Assembly: GCF_004339745.1 (NCBI RefSeq)
Contig: NZ_SMGP01000003.1
Span: forward strand, 868,001-932,000
Length of the DNA stretch: 64,000 nucleotides
DNA from: Paraburkholderia sp. BL9I2N2
GTDB taxonomy: Bacteria > Pseudomonadota > Gammaproteobacteria > Burkholderiales > Burkholderiaceae
Direction of reading: 5' to 3'
The position numbers and the translations under genes are program-made. The notes under the pieces were generated by a model. That model saw only the letters and a list, made by a program, of their open reading frames with translations, was not told where the DNA came from and ran no database searches. Every line of letters starts with the position of its first letter. Within the stretch, counting starts at the first letter, position 1. Positions 45,148-53,853 of the stretch are shown in pieces.

Positions 45148-46712
45148 CGGGACGAACCTTCAGGCGAGCTGGCGGTGGCGGATGGAGGATTCGAATCGTT
45201 CAGCAGGCCGCCCCAGTCGGTGCGCTGCTGCATCTGCTGGCGCGTCGCGGGATCGACGAGCGGCTGTTCCGAGTACCAGCCTCCTCCGAGAGCCTTGTAG
45301 AGCGCAATCAGACTGCCCACCGCGTTGCCGCGGTTGACGATGTACGCGTCCTGTTGCGCGAACAGGGCACGCTGCGCGTCGAGGACCCGCTGGAAGTCCG
45401 AGTACCCTTCCCGGTAGATCGTATTGGCGAGCTTGAGCGAGCGCTGCGCGGCCCCTTGCGCGTCGTTCAGGATCGTGTCGCGCTGCAACGCAGCGATGAT
45501 TGTTGTGGCGGCGTCGTCGGCCTCGCGGGCCGCTTCGCGCACGGTGTTCTGGTAGGCGACAGTCAGCTCCTGCAGCCGGGCGTCCTGCACGCGCACGTTG
45601 TTGGTTATCTTGCCGTGGTCGAACAGGTTCCACGTGACGCTCGGGCCGCCGACCAGGGCCAGCGTGCTCGGTGCGCCGGTGAGCGAACTGGCGCTCCAGA
45701 CAAGGGAGCCCAGCAACGACACGGACGGGTAAAAATCGGCCTCCGCCACGCCGATGAGCGCGGACTGCACGGCCATCTGCAATTCGGCCGCGCGTACATC
45801 CGGGCGGCGCAGCAAAAGATCTGCCGGGACATCCTGCAGCACGGCCCGATCCACGAGCGGCACCACTTCCTCTTTGCCCGCTTGCACATTCAGTTCCGGC
45901 AATGGTCCGGGTGGCCGTCCGATCAGCACGGATAACGCATGATGCGCGAGCACGATCTGGCTCTCGAAATCGGGAATGCTGCTCAGCGTGCCGAGATACT
46001 GCGTCTTTGCCTGCTGGAGGTCGAGTTCATCGGTCTCACCGCTTTTGAAGAGCTTTAGCGCGATCTCATAGCTGCGCTTTTGCAACTGGGCGTTCTCGCG
46101 CGCAATGCGCAGGCGCGCCTCGGCCGTGCGTAGCGTGAAATAGGTATCGGCGACCTGTGCGTGCAGCAGGACCAACGCGTCATCCCGGTTGGCTTGCGCC
46201 GCGAAAAACGCGGCATTGGCAGATTCGATTGCGCGGCTGAAGCGCCCCCAGAAATCCAGCTCCCAGCCGACACTGAAGCCCGCCCCGTACTGCCAGAAGC
46301 CGCCTGAGCGCGGGTTGAATCCATCCGAGCGTTTGCGCACCGAGTACAGGACGTCGGCATTGGCCTGTTGCACCTGCGGATAGCGGCCCGCGATCGCGAT
46401 GCCCAGTTGGGCGCGCGCCTCAAGCACACGCAGGCCGGCAATCTTCACATCGCCGTTGTTGGCATCGGCCTGTGCGATCAGACTCTCGAGGTTTTGGTCC
46501 GCGAATACCTGCCACCATTGCCGGATGTCAGGCTGTGTTGCTTGCTGTGTGACCTGCTCGATTGACGTGCTGCTCCAGTGCTCGCTCCAGGACTCATGCT
46601 GCGGTTGAAAGTCCGGGCCAACACGCATGCATCCGCTCAGACAGACGGCCGCGATCAGCAGCCAGTGTGCGCGCGCGTTTTGGGCCGCGACGGACACGGA
46701 TTGGCCCGGCAT
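45144..46712 (-). CDS. NodT-family outer-membrane efflux lipoprotein
   Basis: 522 residues with a lipoprotein signal (LLIAAVCLSGCMRVGPDF; Cys about 28) and two OEP repeats of the TolC/OprM/NodT family, each with a long coiled helical pair and porin strands. It forms the trimeric outer-membrane exit duct. AACGGAGGTGAGA before the ATG at 46712 is preferred over the in-frame ATG at 46769, which lies inside the preceding gene. Only two bases separate it from that gene. Confidence 0.92.
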   Translation of the reverse strand: MPGQSVSVAAQNARAHWLLIAAVCLSGCMRVGPDFQPQHESWSEHWSSTSIEQVTQQATQPDIRQWWQVFADQNLESLIAQADANNGDVKIAGLRVLEARAQLGIAIAGRYPQVQQANADVLYSVRKRSDGFNPRSGGFWQYGAGFSVGWELDFWGRFSRAIESANAAFFAAQANRDDALVLLHAQVADTYFTLRTAEARLRIARENAQLQKRSYEIALKLFKSGETDELDLQQAKTQYLGTLSSIPDFESQIVLAHHALSVLIGRPPGPLPELNVQAGKEEVVPLVDRAVLQDVPADLLLRRPDVRAAELQMAVQSALIGVAEADFYPSVSLLGSLVWSASSLTGAPSTLALVGGPSVTWNLFDHGKITNNVRVQDARLQELTVAYQNTVREAAREADDAATTIIAALQRDTILNDAQGAAQRSLKLANTIYREGYSDFQRVLDAQRALFAQQDAYIVNRGNAVGSLIALYKALGGGWYSEQPLVDPATRQQMQQRTDWGGLLNDSNPPSATASSPEGSSR

Positions 46713-46714
46713 TC

Positions 46715-47818
46715 TCACCTCCGTTGTTCTTCTTTTAACCGCTCGGGCTTTGCCTGATCTTTTACCCAACGCCAGAACAGTTCGTAGCCGACTGCAAGCA
46801 TCACGGGACCGATGAACAGACCAATGACACCACCTGTGACCATACCCCCGAGTGCGCCGATCAGCACCACAGGCATGGGAACAGCGACGCCACGGCCGAG
46901 CAGCAATGGCTTGAGCACGTTATCCGCAAGTCCCGCAACGAACACATACACCGAGAAAATGATCGTCATTGCGCTCACACCCTGAGTGGCAATGACGAAT
47001 ACGATCACGGGCACCGTGATCAGCGTGGCCGGCAACTGCATGATGCCGATAAGCAGCACCGCGAGCGCAAGCAGCCCCGCACCGGGAACCCCCATGACCA
47101 CGAAGCCGATACCGATCAACAGCATCTGGATGAAGGCGATCCCGACCACGCCCTGGGCAACCGCGCGAATGGTGGCCGTGCAAAGATCGGTGATCTGCGG
47201 GCCATTCTCAGGGCCGGAGATGCGTGAGGCAATCTGCACCGCGCTGGCGTGGCCTTTCTCGCCGTACGTCATCAGGATGCCCGCAATAATCAGGGCGACG
47301 AAGAATAGCAGCAGCCCTGCACCGAGGCCGGTAACCGTGCCTAGCAGGGCGAGACCGGTATCCTTGAGTTGTGGCGCAAACTTCATTACAAGACCCGTGA
47401 GGTCGATAGAGGCCTGCTGCCAGAAGTCATACACGCGCTGGCCAATCAACGGCCAGCTGGCCACCGAGTCGGCGGGTGGCGGAATGCTGAAGCTGCCGCT
47501 TTTGAAAATGGTCATCGCATGGTCGATCGACTCGGCCACCGCGACCCCCAGCAGATAGGTCGGCACGAGGATGACGCCAAACGCGATGAGGATGATGAGC
47601 GTGGCGGTCAGGCCATCCTTGTTGCCGAGCCTACGCCGGAGTCTGACGTGAAGCGGATACAGCGTGATCGCGAGGATCAACGCCCACACCATGAGGTTCA
47701 GGAACGGGAAGAATATCCGGAAACAGAAAATGGCCAGAACAGCAACGAGTCCAGCACGGATCAGTACATCGAGCAATTCTCTGGACAACGCCCGTTGGGT
47801 AATCGGTGTCAGCAGCAT
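46715..47818 (-). CDS. AI-2E family transporter (PerM-like)
   Basis: 367 residues with about eight membrane helices and the conserved central block (GILMTYGEKGHASAVQIASR, GVPGAGLLALAVLLIGIMQL, FVAGLADNVLKPLLLGRG). Family members were linked to autoinducer-2 export (TqsA) or Na+/H+ exchange; substrate unknown here. GGGAGAGAAGTT before the ATG at 47818. First gene of the operon AI-2E, NodT, HlyD, DUF2955, all tightly packed. Confidence 0.88.
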   Translation of the reverse strand: MLLTPITQRALSRELLDVLIRAGLVAVLAIFCFRIFFPFLNLMVWALILAITLYPLHVRLRRRLGNKDGLTATLIILIAFGVILVPTYLLGVAVAESIDHAMTIFKSGSFSIPPPADSVASWPLIGQRVYDFWQQASIDLTGLVMKFAPQLKDTGLALLGTVTGLGAGLLLFFVALIIAGILMTYGEKGHASAVQIASRISGPENGPQITDLCTATIRAVAQGVVGIAFIQMLLIGIGFVVMGVPGAGLLALAVLLIGIMQLPATLITVPVIVFVIATQGVSAMTIIFSVYVFVAGLADNVLKPLLLGRGVAVPMPVVLIGALGGMVTGGVIGLFIGPVMLAVGYELFWRWVKDQAKPERLKEEQRR

Positions 47819-47892
47819 AACTTCTCTCCCGGCAGGACGGCTGCGCACGTGCTGGAATCAGGCCTCGATAGTCTTGTGTTGCGGTGCCGGCG

Positions 47893-48020
47893 TCAGATGT
47901 CGAGCTTGCTGACCTTCGTGCCTTCGAAGCTAAGATTGGCCATCAGGCCGGAGTTCGTCAGCACGCACCCGACGGCCGGCGCACCCGTCGTGCCGGTGTC
48001 GAGCTGGCTTCGAAGCGAGG
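47893..48020 (-). pseudogene. SYLF (YSC84-type) lipid-binding protein, C-terminal remnant
   Basis: The minus strand reads QLDTGTTGAPAVGCVLTNSG and LMANLSFEGTKVSKLDI then stop at 47893, matching the end of SYLF-domain proteins (..VLTNSGLMAGVSLEGTKVTKL). The frame closes just upstream, so about 90% of the gene is lost. Confidence 0.65.
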
Positions 48021-48430
48021 CGCGTCAATCTGTACGTCGTGGCGGGAAACGTGTCGGCTCAGGGAAATGTGACGAAGCGGGCTCAAGATCGAAGGTAACG
48101 GCACACCGGCCGAAGGGACCATGGCCGTCAACAGGCCCGTTGACGTTCTCACGGCAATCTCCGAACAAAAGTACCTCGGGTTAAGAATAGGCCTGGCGCA
48201 CGCCGGTAGGTATTGGACCTTGGTTCAATGTCACGGGAAGCGACAATCAATGAACTAAGGACTGTGCGAATTTCTCAGGGGTTGCGTGTTCGCGTCACGT
48301 GCCTTGTCACGTCGCGGCGGCGCTAGTGACAACCTCGCCGTTTATCCGGCGTTTTGTCGTCTGGAAATGGACGCATCCGCTCCCGCTTTCCCGCCGCGGA
48401 AACACTGCCCGCATCGGCAATGCTCGCGCC
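48021..48430. other. non-coding stretch with the second 17-bp repeat
   Basis: 410 bases. It holds the repeat at 48208-48224; no gene is credible. Confidence 0.45.
48208..48224. repeat. 17-bp repeat AGGTATTGGACCTTGGT (copy 2)
   Basis: Identical to 28713-28729. With flanking bases it reads TTGGACC-TT-GGTTCAA, a near-perfect inverted repeat of 7 bases around a 2-base centre. No intact gene starts directly after it, which suggests its gene was deleted. Confidence 0.55.
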
Positions 48431-48826
48431 TCAGTGAACGGGTCGCAACGGGGACCCCATTCGCGGAATCACTGCGGCCGCTCGCGCCCGGATTCTTACC
48501 GCGGAGGAAGTCGTTTTATGTGGATTGGCTGCGCGGTCGTACCCGTTCATTTGTTCATCGATAACAAATTCTGCGACTCTCATCTCGTCCATCGAGTTAC
48601 CGTCCACGTCGGACCACTCACGCATCGTGCGATTGACCTTGGTTAGTGCCGCGACAGCAAGTAGTACAGCATCCGTCTCGGTGATCTTGCCTTCAAGATC
48701 ATCTGCTTCGTAATCAGCAACACGTAGAGCCGCGTCGATAAGATTGCTGTCGTCAATTAAGTCCGTCAATACCGCGCGAACCACTTTGAGGCAAGCATTT
48801 TTGCGTGCAAGTGCGATATCTGTCAT
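48431..48826 (-). CDS. hypothetical protein
   Basis: 131 residues, acidic and helical in the first 95 (VVRAVLTDLIDDSNLIDAAL, YEADDLEGKITETDAVLLAV), then an Arg/Ala-rich tail whose composition changes after about residue 95 and may be a fused or frameshifted end. No signal or membrane helix. GGAGAGTCTC before the ATG supports the start. Not recognised. The remnant-rich surroundings make a truncated 3' end plausible. Confidence 0.6.
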   Translation of the reverse strand: MTDIALARKNACLKVVRAVLTDLIDDSNLIDAALRVADYEADDLEGKITETDAVLLAVAALTKVNRTMREWSDVDGNSMDEMRVAEFVIDEQMNGYDRAANPHKTTSSAVRIRARAAAVIPRMGSPLRPVH

Positions 48827-48853
48827 GAGACTCTCCAGCGTCGGGATGACTGG

Positions 48854-48949
48854 TTAGCGAACTTTGGCGTCCGCGTCGTTGAACGAAGCGAACGCTACTG
48901 CACCCATCACTGCGACAACCACGGCAACGGCGATACCCGCTGCAAACAC
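48854..48949 (-). CDS. possible 31-residue single-helix membrane protein
   Basis: A GTG at 48949 with GCGGAG eight bases upstream opens a 31-residue frame: one hydrophobic helix (FAAGIAVAVVVAVMGAVAFA) and a short polar tail SFNDADAKVR. It lies 27 bases upstream of the 131-residue gene on the same strand. It could be a true small membrane protein or the 3' stub of a larger one. Confidence 0.35.
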   Translation of the reverse strand: MFAAGIAVAVVVAVMGAVAFASFNDADAKVR

Positions 48950-49034
48950 AATTTACTCCGCATTCTCACACCTGGATACCGGATGTACCACGCGCGCTCG
49001 CATGCCAGATTTCAGTTCGCGTGGGCACGCGCCT

Positions 49035-49683
49035 CTATCCGACCTTCATCTCGTTCTGCAACGGCTGATTCTTTGCGAACGCCGAGACGCTTTCGAGCGT
49101 GGTCTCGCAGATGGTTGTCAATGCCTCATGCGTCAGATAGCCCCGATGTCCAGTAACAATGACGTTCAGAAATGACACGAGGCGTTGAAACACGTCATCG
49201 GTGACGATCTCGCCGGAGAGATCGCGAAAAAAAAAGATTGGCCTCCTGTTCGTACACGTCGATTCCAAGCCCGCCGAGCTGCCCGGTCTTCAACGCGTCG
49301 ATCGCGGCCTCCGTATCGAGCAGCCCGCCGCGGCTCGTGTTGATCAGTAACGCGCCCGGCCTCGCGCGTTTGAGCGTTTCCGAATTTATGAGGTGGTATG
49401 TCGCGGGAGTGAGCGGACAATGGAGCGAAATGATGTCGGCTTTCCCTCCAATCTCGCCCCGCTTTGCATAGCTCAGACCGAGCGCCTCGAATTCCGCCGA
49501 CGGTTGCAGATCGAACCCAATCACTTTGCAGTCGAAGCCGAGCATGATCTTCGCGAACACGCGGCCAAACTTGCCCGTTCCGACCACCGCAACCGTCTTG
49601 CCGAAAAGGTCGAAACCAGTCAGACCGTCGAGCGAAAAGTTCGAATCGCGGGTGCGATTGTAGGCGCGGTGCACCTTGCGGTT
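49035..49683 (-). pseudogene. D-lactate dehydrogenase (2-hydroxyacid dehydrogenase), truncated and frameshifted
   Basis: The minus strand from NRKVHRAYNRTRDSNFSLDG onward carries the NAD-binding domain (VAVVGTGKFGRVFAKIM), catalytic Arg region (LINTSRGGLLDTEAA) and GLGIDVYEQEA, then shifts frame at a run of nine A (49227-49235, T on the coding strand; eight would restore the frame) and continues FFRDLSGEIVTDDVFQRLVS with the catalytic His in TGHRGYLTHEAL. The N-terminal third (about 110 residues) is missing at an IS6-like junction near 49684. Confidence 0.9.
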
Positions 49684-50404
49684 CTAGATCGCTCTATCAC
49701 GGACATCGCTTTCCAGCGGTGGTCATCAGTCGTGCCGTTCGCTGGTATTTCCGGTTTCATTTGGGCTTGCGTGACATTGAAGAGTTGCTGTTCGAGCGCG
49801 GCATCGTGGTGAGTTATGAAACCGTGCGCTGCTGGTGCGATAAATTCGACGCCGGGTTCTCGCATCGGGTCAAGGCTGTCCGGCGAAAACCAGGCAATAC
49901 ATGGCATCTCGATGAGTTGTTCGTGGCGCTGCGCGGTGAACCTTATGTGCTGTGGCGAGCCGTCGACGAGCAGGGCGTCGAACTCGATATCCTGTTGCAG
50001 AAGAAGCACGACACGTCCGGGGCGAACGATTCTCCAAGCGTGTGCTTCGTTCGTGCCCGGTGCCGCGCAAGATCGTCGCTGACCAGCTGCGCAGTTATCC
50101 GGCCGCGAAGTCCAGAATCCCCGAGCTGGCAAACGTCAGGCACGTGTTCGTCAAGGCTGCAGCCCGCGTGAACAATCGGGCCGAAAATAGCCATCAACCT
50201 ACGCGTGAGCGTGAGCGGCGCTTGCGCGGGTTTCGCGACCCAAAGCGCACCCGGGCGTTTCTCTCGAACTTCGGACCGATCCGGCAACACTTCGCAATCA
50301 AGCGACATTTGCTGCGCGCGTCTCTCTACCGCAAACGGCTGGATCGGCGTTTTCACGCATGGCATCGTTTCACCGAGCTTACCCAAAATCCGTCCGGCTT
50401 TTAA
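49684..50404 (+). pseudogene. IS6-family transposase, frameshifted, 5' end trimmed
   Basis: Reads SLYHGHRFPAVVISRAVRWY, LRDIEELLFERGIVVSYETV, GNTWHLDELFVALRGEPYV (catalytic D in DEL), WRAVDEQGVELDILLQKKHD, then a frameshift near 50025 and ERFSKRVLRSCPVPRKIVAD to ENSHQPTRERERRLRGF (catalytic E) and ASLYRKRLDRRF. Apart from the shift the transposase is nearly complete. I see no clear terminal inverted repeats; the start Met is missing. Confidence 0.88.
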
Positions 50405-50476
50405 GGAAACCTCCGTTCGCCACACTACCGCGGCGCGAACAATTTAACGTGAGAAAGCCCTTTGAATGCCAGGCTC

Positions 50477-51034
50477 TCAACAACGAACGCTCAGAACAGT
50501 CGACACGTCACTTTCGTCGAAATACATGCGGTCAAGCGGGAGTGTTATCCCGAAAATTGAAGCTGGTCGCCGCCCTCTTGCGCCCCAGAATTCAACCCGT
50601 CCAAAGTGGTTCACAACGATTACCTCACTCGCGCCGCCCTGCAGATAGCTTGCTATCCGGCGGTCGATGTCCTCCACCCTGTCGGTATCGAGAAGCACTT
50701 CAACGCAGAGGTCGGGCACAAACGGCACTGGGTCGTCGCGGTCGAAGCTTTCCCACTTGTCACACGGCATCCACACGACGTCTGGGACCCTGATGCCGAA
50801 TGACCGGGTCGAAATGGCCACCGACATTGCTGCGCCATGACCCATGTGTTCGGCGAGGTGACAGTAGACATCTGTGAGCACTATCTGGCGCCTGGCAGAC
50901 GGGGAAGGATTCAGAACAGGCTCGCCGAGTTCGTCCAGTTCATACCGGTAACGCTCGACAAATTCTGTATTCGGAGTGACGCGACACCAGGCGGCGAGCA
51001 GATCGTCACGGTCCAGAAAAGCAGGCGTGGCCAT
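50477..51034 (-). CDS. Uma2-family (DUF820) restriction-endonuclease-fold protein
   Basis: 185 residues with the Uma2/DUF820 nuclease fold: ELDELGEPVLNPSPS, the acidic core RVPDVVWMP and PFVPDLCVEVLL (D...ExL pattern of PD-(D/E)xK), and the following DxxxKxxxYLxxGxxEVxVV motif here as VEDIDRRIASYLQGGASEVI. The usual Lys of the ExK is absent from VEVLL, so activity is uncertain. The family is abundant in cyanobacteria, with unclear role. Start ATG at 51034 has AGGACTATG-type weak upstream. Flanked by IS6 and non-coding DNA. Confidence 0.82.
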   Translation of the reverse strand: MATPAFLDRDDLLAAWCRVTPNTEFVERYRYELDELGEPVLNPSPSARRQIVLTDVYCHLAEHMGHGAAMSVAISTRSFGIRVPDVVWMPCDKWESFDRDDPVPFVPDLCVEVLLDTDRVEDIDRRIASYLQGGASEVIVVNHFGRVEFWGARGRRPASIFGITLPLDRMYFDESDVSTVLSVRC

Positions 51035-51578
51035 AGTCCAGAGTCATCTCGCGGGGAAGTGGCTTAAGCGTAAACCCTCCCCGGACAATTTGACAATTAG
51101 TTTGTTATTGTGCGACGCACAAATACAACGGTATTCCGAGGCTCTCGGCATACGATTATCCGCGCTGGCAGTGTTGTTCGGTACGCTTCATGCCGTATAT
51201 CCCGGGCAATCGAGGCCCGATATTCACTTAGATTCTGAGATTTATTGTGCAGCGCAGCGACGGGAGCGTAGACTGTAATTCGCGCGTCTCGTTTTGATGC
51301 TTTACGATTGCAAACAAAGCATCGAGCGCCACGGTGCAGCTCGAACACTCGGCGCCCGCTCGCAAATGGTTGCGGTGGGGCGTACCGGAACTGGCGCACG
51401 TGCCTGGATGCACGCGCCGCCACTATCTGCCCTGCGCGGGATGTGGTGCATGTCTTCCAGGCATAGACTTCAAAAAGTCGGTGGGCCACCGTCTTCCTCC
51501 AATGACAGGGGCTTAAGGAAAGCTGCGAGCCAGCTTCGTACCGCATGTGCCGTATCGGCCGAAGATAGGAAACCCAAC
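51035..51578. other. non-coding stretch
   Basis: 544 bases, partly AT-rich (51075-51125). Long frames on both strands here look like shadows. Nothing recognised. Confidence 0.45.
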
Positions 51579-51788
51579 ATGAAACTTGACGACGCCACTT
51601 TCCGGCAACTGCGCCGTCTCGCTCCTGTACTCGACGACTTGCTGAACGCGGGTGAGGTAGAGCATGCCGACCAGGCGCTACATCTTGCTGCATTGGCGCA
51701 ACTTTGCTCACATGTGTTCGAGGCGTATCAGCGTCAGCATCCTGATGAGACGGCCCAGGCGCGTCTCGACGCAATCGAGTCGCAATAG
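51579..51788 (+). CDS. small hypothetical helical protein
   Basis: 69 residues, acidic and helical (FRQLRRLAPVLDDLLNAGEV, LAALAQLCSHVFEAYQRQ), no membrane segment. ATAGGAAACCC before the ATG at 51579 supports the start within a longer open frame. Not recognised. Confidence 0.55.
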   Translation: MKLDDATFRQLRRLAPVLDDLLNAGEVEHADQALHLAALAQLCSHVFEAYQRQHPDETAQARLDAIESQ

Positions 51789-51980
51789 CCACGCGCCGTC
51801 CTGGTCGTAGGACTCGTTCCTAGGTCGACACTGGAACCAGCAGGCGTTGAGTGTTGTAGAGTTGAACTGGAACGCCGACATCGCCCCGCCGAAAAAACAA
51901 ACCGGCAAGTCGAAAGCGCAAAAATCGTAACGCCATGGTCGACAAAAAACGTCGAACGCCCGAGAGGAACCAGGCAGGGC

Positions 51981-52220
51981 CTAGTGCCGCGTACGGTCTG
52001 GCAAGGACTGCAGCAAAGCGGTGACGTCCATCTCTTCATGCAGTTCCGGCCAGTACAACTGCTGGCGGTCCAAAGAGATGGCAAAACACCCTCGCTCCGC
52101 TGTTGTGGCTGCCTGCAGCGCAGGAAACCAGCCCAGCGGAAATTCAACGGCCTGACCGTCGGACAGGTCGAGAAACAGGTGTCCGCTGTCGAAATGCACG
52201 CTTACCGCCCCGCTGTCCAT
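51981..52220 (-). CDS. DUF2442 domain protein
   Basis: 79 residues matching DUF2442: HLFLDLSDGQAVEFPLGWFP, then LxxAxxxER (LQAATTAERGCFAISLDRQQ) and the WPELHEEMDV end. These small proteins often sit beside DUF4160 partners in toxin-antitoxin-like pairs; no partner is present here. AAGGAGACGGCC before the ATG at 52220 sets the start. No operon partner. Confidence 0.82.
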   Translation of the reverse strand: MDSGAVSVHFDSGHLFLDLSDGQAVEFPLGWFPALQAATTAERGCFAISLDRQQLYWPELHEEMDVTALLQSLPDRTRH

Positions 52221-52628
52221 GGCCGTCTCCTTGATGAGAAGCAACTTAAAGATAGGTCGCCGCGAGACGCCAAACAAGGGAGAATGCCGGAACGCGGCGC
52301 CGCGACCAAAGTGATTCAGCTTTTCATTTTTCAAGACCATGTCGCGGCCCGGTACCCATTGCGCTAACTTCCGCGCGCACTGGTATCCATGTCCAGCCGT
52401 TGCTGAAAGGTCGACGGGACGAGGAGTTCGTCAACGCACCTTGCGACCGTTGCTGAAAGTGCGAAGCCAGTTGCCGCGCGGCAATAGCCCCCTTTGTCGC
52501 TGTTCCGACCAGGTCCTGGCAATCATGCCGGCGCCCTTAAAACAGGGTCGAATGACGACGCTGTTGATTCGCGTGTCTTCGCCCACATGTGCTGGGCTTG
52601 CTTAACTGCTGCGGGCAAGCCGATAGAC
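52221..52628. other. non-coding stretch
   Basis: 408 bases with two copies of CCGTTGCTGAAAG (52397-52409 and 52447-52459) 50 bases apart. No gene seen. Confidence 0.4.
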
Positions 52629-52973
52629 ATGACCAAACCTCAATTTGACGAGCGCGCAAGCGCGCGGCCCGACTTGCTATGTTTACTGGTGGCGATTGCA
52701 GCTGCATCCTACGCGCTGACCAACGAATGGCGAGTGGACCACATTGTTGAGTGCTGCCGTCGATGGCTCAGGAAAAATGGGCTGAAGATGGACTGGCTCG
52801 ACAGGGTCCGCATCGGTCAACTCGCTCTGAAGATTGCCAGCAAGGACTTGCTGGAGGCGGGCGTCGCAGTCCGGCTGTCCAGCGTGAACGCTCTCTTCAC
52901 CAGCGAGATGGAACTCAACGAGTCAAGCACAATGGTCCAGAGGATGATGGCACTTTGCCACGACGCGCTCTGA
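52629..52973 (+). CDS. hypothetical protein
   Basis: 114 residues, with one weakly hydrophobic stretch (LLCLLVAIAAASYALTNEW) and amphipathic helices after it (VRIGQLALKIASKDLLEAGV). Could be a soluble helical protein or a single-pass one. The ATG at 52629 has only a weak AAG site. Not recognised; composition is protein-like along its whole length. Confidence 0.5.
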   Translation: MTKPQFDERASARPDLLCLLVAIAAASYALTNEWRVDHIVECCRRWLRKNGLKMDWLDRVRIGQLALKIASKDLLEAGVAVRLSSVNALFTSEMELNESSTMVQRMMALCHDAL

Positions 52974-53145
52974 ACACGTTCGAGCTCACGCTCGTAGCAA
53001 CAGCTTTCATGTCGCGGGCAACATCGACAGCGCTGCTCCGCTCCGAAATCTCTATCACGTTGGGAAAAGCGGCCGCAGTTGCCTGTACAGATTTCGGAAC
53101 GACGCCAGCCGTTCCAGTGACCGTCGTGCCCACCCGCTTTCGCCT

Positions 53146-53853
53146 TCAACTGCGCAACATCTCATGCTCGCGCTGCTTTCTATGTTCGTGGCGAATATCG
53201 GTGCCGCGAACAACATAGACGACGGATTCAGCAATGTTGGTCGCATGGTCGCCGATGCGTTCGATGGCCTTTGCAATGAAAAGGTAGTCCAGTCCTCTCG
53301 AGATTGCACGAGGGTCTTCCATCATGTATGTCACGAGCTTTCGCACAAAAGCGCGAAACTCGTTATCGATGGCTTCGTCATCCCGGATAATCTGTTCTGC
53401 GGAAGTCGTATCCATGCGTGCGAACGCGTCCAAAGCCCGGCGAAGAACGTTTGAAGCCATTTCGCCCGAAACCTTGATTTCAGCAATGTTGATGTCCCGC
53501 GCGTCGGAACACATCGCAATGCGACGGGTTCGCTTCGCAATCTTGCGCGCCTCGTCGCCCGCACGTTCAAGATTGGTGACGCATTTTGAAGCCGCCATCA
53601 GGAGGCGCAGGTCACGGGCGGCCGGTTGTCGACGGGCGATAACATTGCTAATCTCTTCATCGATTTCTATTTCCATCGCATTGAGACGGCGTTCACCCTC
53701 GACGACGCGTTCGACAAGTTCCATGTCGAACGTATTCAATGCGTCTATCGCGTGCGTAATCTGTGACTCCACGAGGCCGCCCATTCCGAGCAGCCGCGTT
53801 GAAAGCAGAGAGAGGTCAGCATCAAACCGACTTGAGAGATGTTTGTCCAGCAT
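53146..53853 (-). CDS. phoU: phosphate-signalling complex protein PhoU
   Basis: 235 residues of two three-helix PhoU repeats with the metal-cluster motifs ExxxD/ DxxxD (LERAGDEARKIAKRT and KAIERIGDHATNIAESVVYV). PhoU dampens PhoR/PhoB signalling and links it to PstSCAB. GAGGAGAAAATA before the ATG at 53853; the in-frame upstream ATG at 54036 is unlikely. No pst, phoB or phoR lies nearby, so it is an extra, orphan copy. Confidence 0.93.
   Translation of the reverse strand: MLDKHLSSRFDADLSLLSTRLLGMGGLVESQITHAIDALNTFDMELVERVVEGERRLNAMEIEIDEEISNVIARRQPAARDLRLLMAASKCVTNLERAGDEARKIAKRTRRIAMCSDARDINIAEIKVSGEMASNVLRRALDAFARMDTTSAEQIIRDDEAIDNEFRAFVRKLVTYMMEDPRAISRGLDYLFIAKAIERIGDHATNIAESVVYVVRGTDIRHEHRKQREHEMLRS

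Noticed and set aside
51097..51792. 231-residue minus frame
   Set aside because: Arg/Pro/His-rich shadow crossing the likely real 69-residue gene.
52397..52459. Two 13-bp direct repeats considered as the start of a CRISPR array
   Set aside because: Only two short copies, no regular spacer series; no cas genes in the window.
52915..53133. Minus frame with VQATAAAFPNVIEISERSS, considered as a phasin remnant
   Set aside because: No phasin motif could be established; left as unassigned.
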